A stretch of DNA of 64,000 nt. It comes from Vibrio sp. SNU_ST1 (lineage in GTDB: Bacteria > Pseudomonadota > Gammaproteobacteria > Enterobacterales > Vibrionaceae). Positions 61,550 through 64,000 of the stretch are shown here, one piece after another. Numbering within the stretch: position 1 is the first letter of the stretch; the number at the start of each line of letters is the position of its first letter. The notes below the pieces were generated by a model. It saw nothing but the letters and a program-made list of their open reading frames with translations, made no database searches and had not been told where the DNA came from. The translations under genes and the position numbers were made by a program. The stretch lies in contig NZ_CP130749.1 in the NCBI RefSeq assembly GCF_030563405.1, positions 1,302,001 to 1,366,000 on the forward strand, given 5' to 3'.

Positions 61550-63754
61550 ATGTTTAACAGTATACGAACGCGAATTGCGGTGAGTGCCGGCGGAGCGATG
61601 GCTTTCACTCTGTTAATCGCCATGGGAATGACGACCAACGCATTTACCGATGTGAATAAACAAGTCACTGAAAAAGTAAAAACGCAGCTGACAGAGGCCA
61701 CGGCTACGGATTTACAAAACACGGCACTTCAACAAGGTTTGAACATCGCTAACCAGCTTAACCCCGTATTAGCGAACCTTAAGCAAGTGCGCTCAATCAT
61801 CGAATTAAGTTCAGAAACCGACGCAAGTGCAGAGCTTATCGTGAAACAGTTTACTGCCGCCTTGGAAGCACAAAACAAAGCTGTATTTGCCGGTTACATG
61901 GTTTGGGAAGATAAGACATGGTCACAGCCGTCTGTCTTGAATAACGAGCTCAACGTGAACAGCGAAAATGGCTCAAATACGTCGCTGATTTCAGATAACC
62001 AACAAGACTCGAATATCGAATCTGGCTCAAACATCGAATTAAGCTTTAACACTGAGTTAGGTTTTAACAGTCAGGGCTACCTTGCGCCTTTCTTCTCTCC
62101 CAATGACCAGAACAGCTTTGATGCTGTCGCAATGGAAAGCTTTAGCAATACCGAGCTCAACAGCAACGGTGAGCGCAAAGATGACTGGCACTTAATGCCA
62201 TATCAAACGGGTAAAACGTTTGTGATGGAACCGTATTTTTATTCAGTGCGCGGCAAACAAGAGCTCATTACCACCATCAGCCAACCAATCAAACATGACG
62301 GAAAAATCATCGGCTCACTAGGCTTTGATTTGTCCCTACATGAACTCCAAAGCCAAAGTGAGTTACTTGCGCGTAACCTGTTTGATGGCCAAGGAAAAAT
62401 CCTAATCACTTCATGGAAAGGCATTACACTGGCCAACAGCCGAACTGGAAATATGGTGGGTAAAAAAGTCTCTTCTGAATTGGAATCTGAATGGTCAAAG
62501 ATTCAGTCTATCGCTAACAGAGAAGGCGCCGGTCTTGTGACTTTCGGCGGCGATGAGTACGCGATTACCGCAATTGATACCAGTGATGCGCCATGGGTAG
62601 TCATGGTGTCTGTTCCTAGTAGTTACCTAGCCAAAAGCGTCAATGACTACACCGAGTGGAGTGATGCTCAGAATTCAAAAGCACTTGAAAAAGGTGTGTG
62701 GGCGGGAATCATCGCCGCTCTTCTAGGCATTGCCTCAATGGCGTTCATTGCTAGCTCTTTGGGCAAGGTTTTGAACAACTTAGTGGAACGCTTTAAAGAT
62801 GCAGCACAGGGTGAGGGTGACTTAACTTATCGCATTGAAGTGAAAGGTAAGGATGAAACCGCTCAGCTTGCACACTGGTTCAATACCTTCCTATCTCGTA
62901 TACAAGAGATGCTACTTACCGTGATGGTAACCGCCGACCAAGTGGATAAAAACGCGACAGAAGGCCAAGCTCGTGCTGAAGTTTCACGTGACCAGCTGAA
63001 TTCTCAAGTTAACGAAGTGAACTCACTTGCCACTGCTATCAATGAAATGAGTGCAACAGCGCAAGAAGTGGCGAGCTCAGCGGTTCAAGCAGCTGCAGCA
63101 GCAAGCCAAGTGCAGAGCAACAGTCTTAATGGTATGACGCGCATGGACAATGCCGCCAGTGCTGTAGACAGCTTGGCTGTGCAGGTTAACGATGCGCAGC
63201 AACAAACACAGAACTTAGTCGATTCGAGCACCGCTATTCAGGGTATCTTAAGCGAGATTGGTGGCATTGCAGAGCAAACTAACTTACTTGCACTGAATGC
63301 AGCGATTGAGGCGGCTCGTGCAGGTGAGGCTGGTCGAGGCTTTGCAGTGGTTGCTGATGAGGTTCGTAACCTAGCGAATCGAACTCAAGGCTCAACAGAA
63401 GAGATTCGCTCTATGTTGGCTCGCTTAGAACAAGAGACTCAATCTATTGTGGTACTGATGGAGCAAAGCCAGAGCCAAGCGAACAATACAAAAAGCGAAA
63501 CCGAAGCTGCACATCAAGCCTTGTCTGAAATCAATCAAGCGATTGAAGTAATCAACGACATGAACAACCAGATTGCCTCGGCCGCTGAAGAACAAAGCTC
63601 GGTGTCAGAAGAGATTAATCGTAATGTAGTGAGCATCAATGACACTGCCGTGGAAGTAATGGACACCATGACATCATCAGTAGCAATCAGTAATGAGCTG
63701 ACAGTGAAAGCCGGTGATTTACACGGCGAACTGAGTAAGTTCAAGCTTTCTTAA
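61550..63754 (+). CDS. Methyl-accepting chemotaxis protein, double-Cache with Asn/Ser-rich insert
   Basis: The 734-residue chemoreceptor has TM1 at about 8-30, a large periplasmic Cache-type region (about 35-385; GYMVWEDKTW, VMEPYFYSVRGKQELITTISQPI, GSLGFDLSL), TM2 at about 386-408, HAMP, and a signalling domain with the EQTNLLALNAAIEAARAGEAG tip region. Residues about 130-210 are unusually rich in Asn, Ser and Glu, with a loosely repeated N-x-E-L/N-T-E-L pattern, and appear to be an insertion in the sensor. The CRP-like site upstream suggests catabolite control. The ligand is unknown. Confidence 0.9.
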   Translation: MFNSIRTRIAVSAGGAMAFTLLIAMGMTTNAFTDVNKQVTEKVKTQLTEATATDLQNTALQQGLNIANQLNPVLANLKQVRSIIELSSETDASAELIVKQFTAALEAQNKAVFAGYMVWEDKTWSQPSVLNNELNVNSENGSNTSLISDNQQDSNIESGSNIELSFNTELGFNSQGYLAPFFSPNDQNSFDAVAMESFSNTELNSNGERKDDWHLMPYQTGKTFVMEPYFYSVRGKQELITTISQPIKHDGKIIGSLGFDLSLHELQSQSELLARNLFDGQGKILITSWKGITLANSRTGNMVGKKVSSELESEWSKIQSIANREGAGLVTFGGDEYAITAIDTSDAPWVVMVSVPSSYLAKSVNDYTEWSDAQNSKALEKGVWAGIIAALLGIASMAFIASSLGKVLNNLVERFKDAAQGEGDLTYRIEVKGKDETAQLAHWFNTFLSRIQEMLLTVMVTADQVDKNATEGQARAEVSRDQLNSQVNEVNSLATAINEMSATAQEVASSAVQAAAAASQVQSNSLNGMTRMDNAASAVDSLAVQVNDAQQQTQNLVDSSTAIQGILSEIGGIAEQTNLLALNAAIEAARAGEAGRGFAVVADEVRNLANRTQGSTEEIRSMLARLEQETQSIVVLMEQSQSQANNTKSETEAAHQALSEINQAIEVINDMNNQIASAAEEQSSVSEEINRNVVSINDTAVEVMDTMTSSVAISNELTVKAGDLHGELSKFKLS

Positions 63755-63778
63755 TTACCAACAACGTCTAACAATAAC

Positions 63779-63827
63779 TAGGCCGAGAACCACCATTTCC
63801 TCCGCGAAACAGCATGTTCTCGGCCTA
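63779..63827. terminator. Bidirectional terminator
   Basis: TAGGCCGAGAAC / GTTCTCGGCCTA, a perfect 12-bp stem with a 25-nt loop, lies between convergent genes. Confidence 0.75.
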
Positions 63828-63872
63828 TCTATTTTAGCTCCGCACTCAACATTATCCTCACCGAGCAAAAAT

Positions 63873-64000
63873 CTAATTGGAGTCCAACTCCACAAGTTGA
63901 TTCAGCACTTCTTTGTCTAACACTGGGTGATGTTTGCTCGCTAAAATCAGCACAATATCCACCGAAGGCAGTGGTGGCATACCTTCCAGAATGTTCAAAT
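63873..64000 (-). CDS. 3' end of a probable LysR-family regulator (continues beyond window)
   Basis: Only the last 41 codons are seen. They read LNILEGMPPLPSVDIVLILA to the stop at 63873-63875, resembling the C-terminal beta-alpha segment of LysR substrate-binding domains (LPxLPxxxI.L). The rest lies past the window edge, so this is tentative. Confidence 0.4.
   Translation of the reverse strand, partial: LNILEGMPPLPSVDIVLILASKHHPVLDKEVLNQLVELDSN

Overview
The window looks like a stretch of Vibrio chromosome, most likely from the Splendidus clade. The grounds are four methyl-accepting chemotaxis genes, Vibrio-repeat (VCR) type integron attC sites, a fructose-family PTS/manA cluster, and gene families typical of marine vibrios. 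The species is an inference from gene content. No rRNA or tRNA gene was recognised.

Layout. 0-10.7 kb is core-like sequence: the 3' end of a probable GH13 enzyme, a SpoU-type RNA methyltransferase, two chemoreceptors, a LysR regulator, a DUF3010 protein, an EamA exporter gene broken by one in-frame stop, a MocR regulator and an aromatic amino acid permease. 10.9-14.3 kb holds a NIT-domain chemoreceptor, a small two-CXXC protein and a TetR regulator with a perfect palindromic operator. 14.4-24.3 kb is a fructose-superfamily PTS locus with three transporters in different domain orders, a free IIB, an HPr-IIA fusion, an AraC regulator and manA; mannose is the likely substrate. 24.3-27.0 kb carries a divergent pair for murein-peptide use (an OppA/MppA-like binding protein and mpaA), separated by a repeat element that also occurs near 10.8 kb.

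27.1-33.1 kb is a minus-strand array of integron cassettes with no integrase in the window. It has five attC sites. One is split by an IS3-family element with a CAA target duplication. Another is split by an IS1111-type IS110 element whose non-coding right end probably encodes its guide (bridge/seek) RNA.

33.9-48.4 kb is the most unusual part. It is a YcaO/TfuA peptide-modification cluster with a berberine-bridge-type flavin oxidase, a 1356-residue Ser/Thr kinase-cyclase-like-ATPase-TPR protein, an FHA-plus-winged-helix regulator, two unrecognised proteins and a small open frame that may be the precursor. A secreted tail-collar protein gene lies on one side and a lipoprotein plus secreted collagen-like protein pair on the other. 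A shared 10-bp-phased GTAA/TTAC motif lies upstream of both flanking units and of the cluster, so all may form one regulon in which the kinase signals to the FHA regulator.

48.5-52.7 kb holds a two-component system, a small outer-membrane barrel and a degenerate GGDEF protein. 53.1-64 kb is core-like again: glutathione-dependent formaldehyde detoxification (frmA, S-formylglutathione hydrolase), an SMR transporter, a NUDIX hydrolase, an aldehyde dehydrogenase with a sigma-54 promoter next to its divergent AcoR-like activator, a fourth chemoreceptor with an Asn/Ser-rich insert, and the 3' end of a probable LysR gene.
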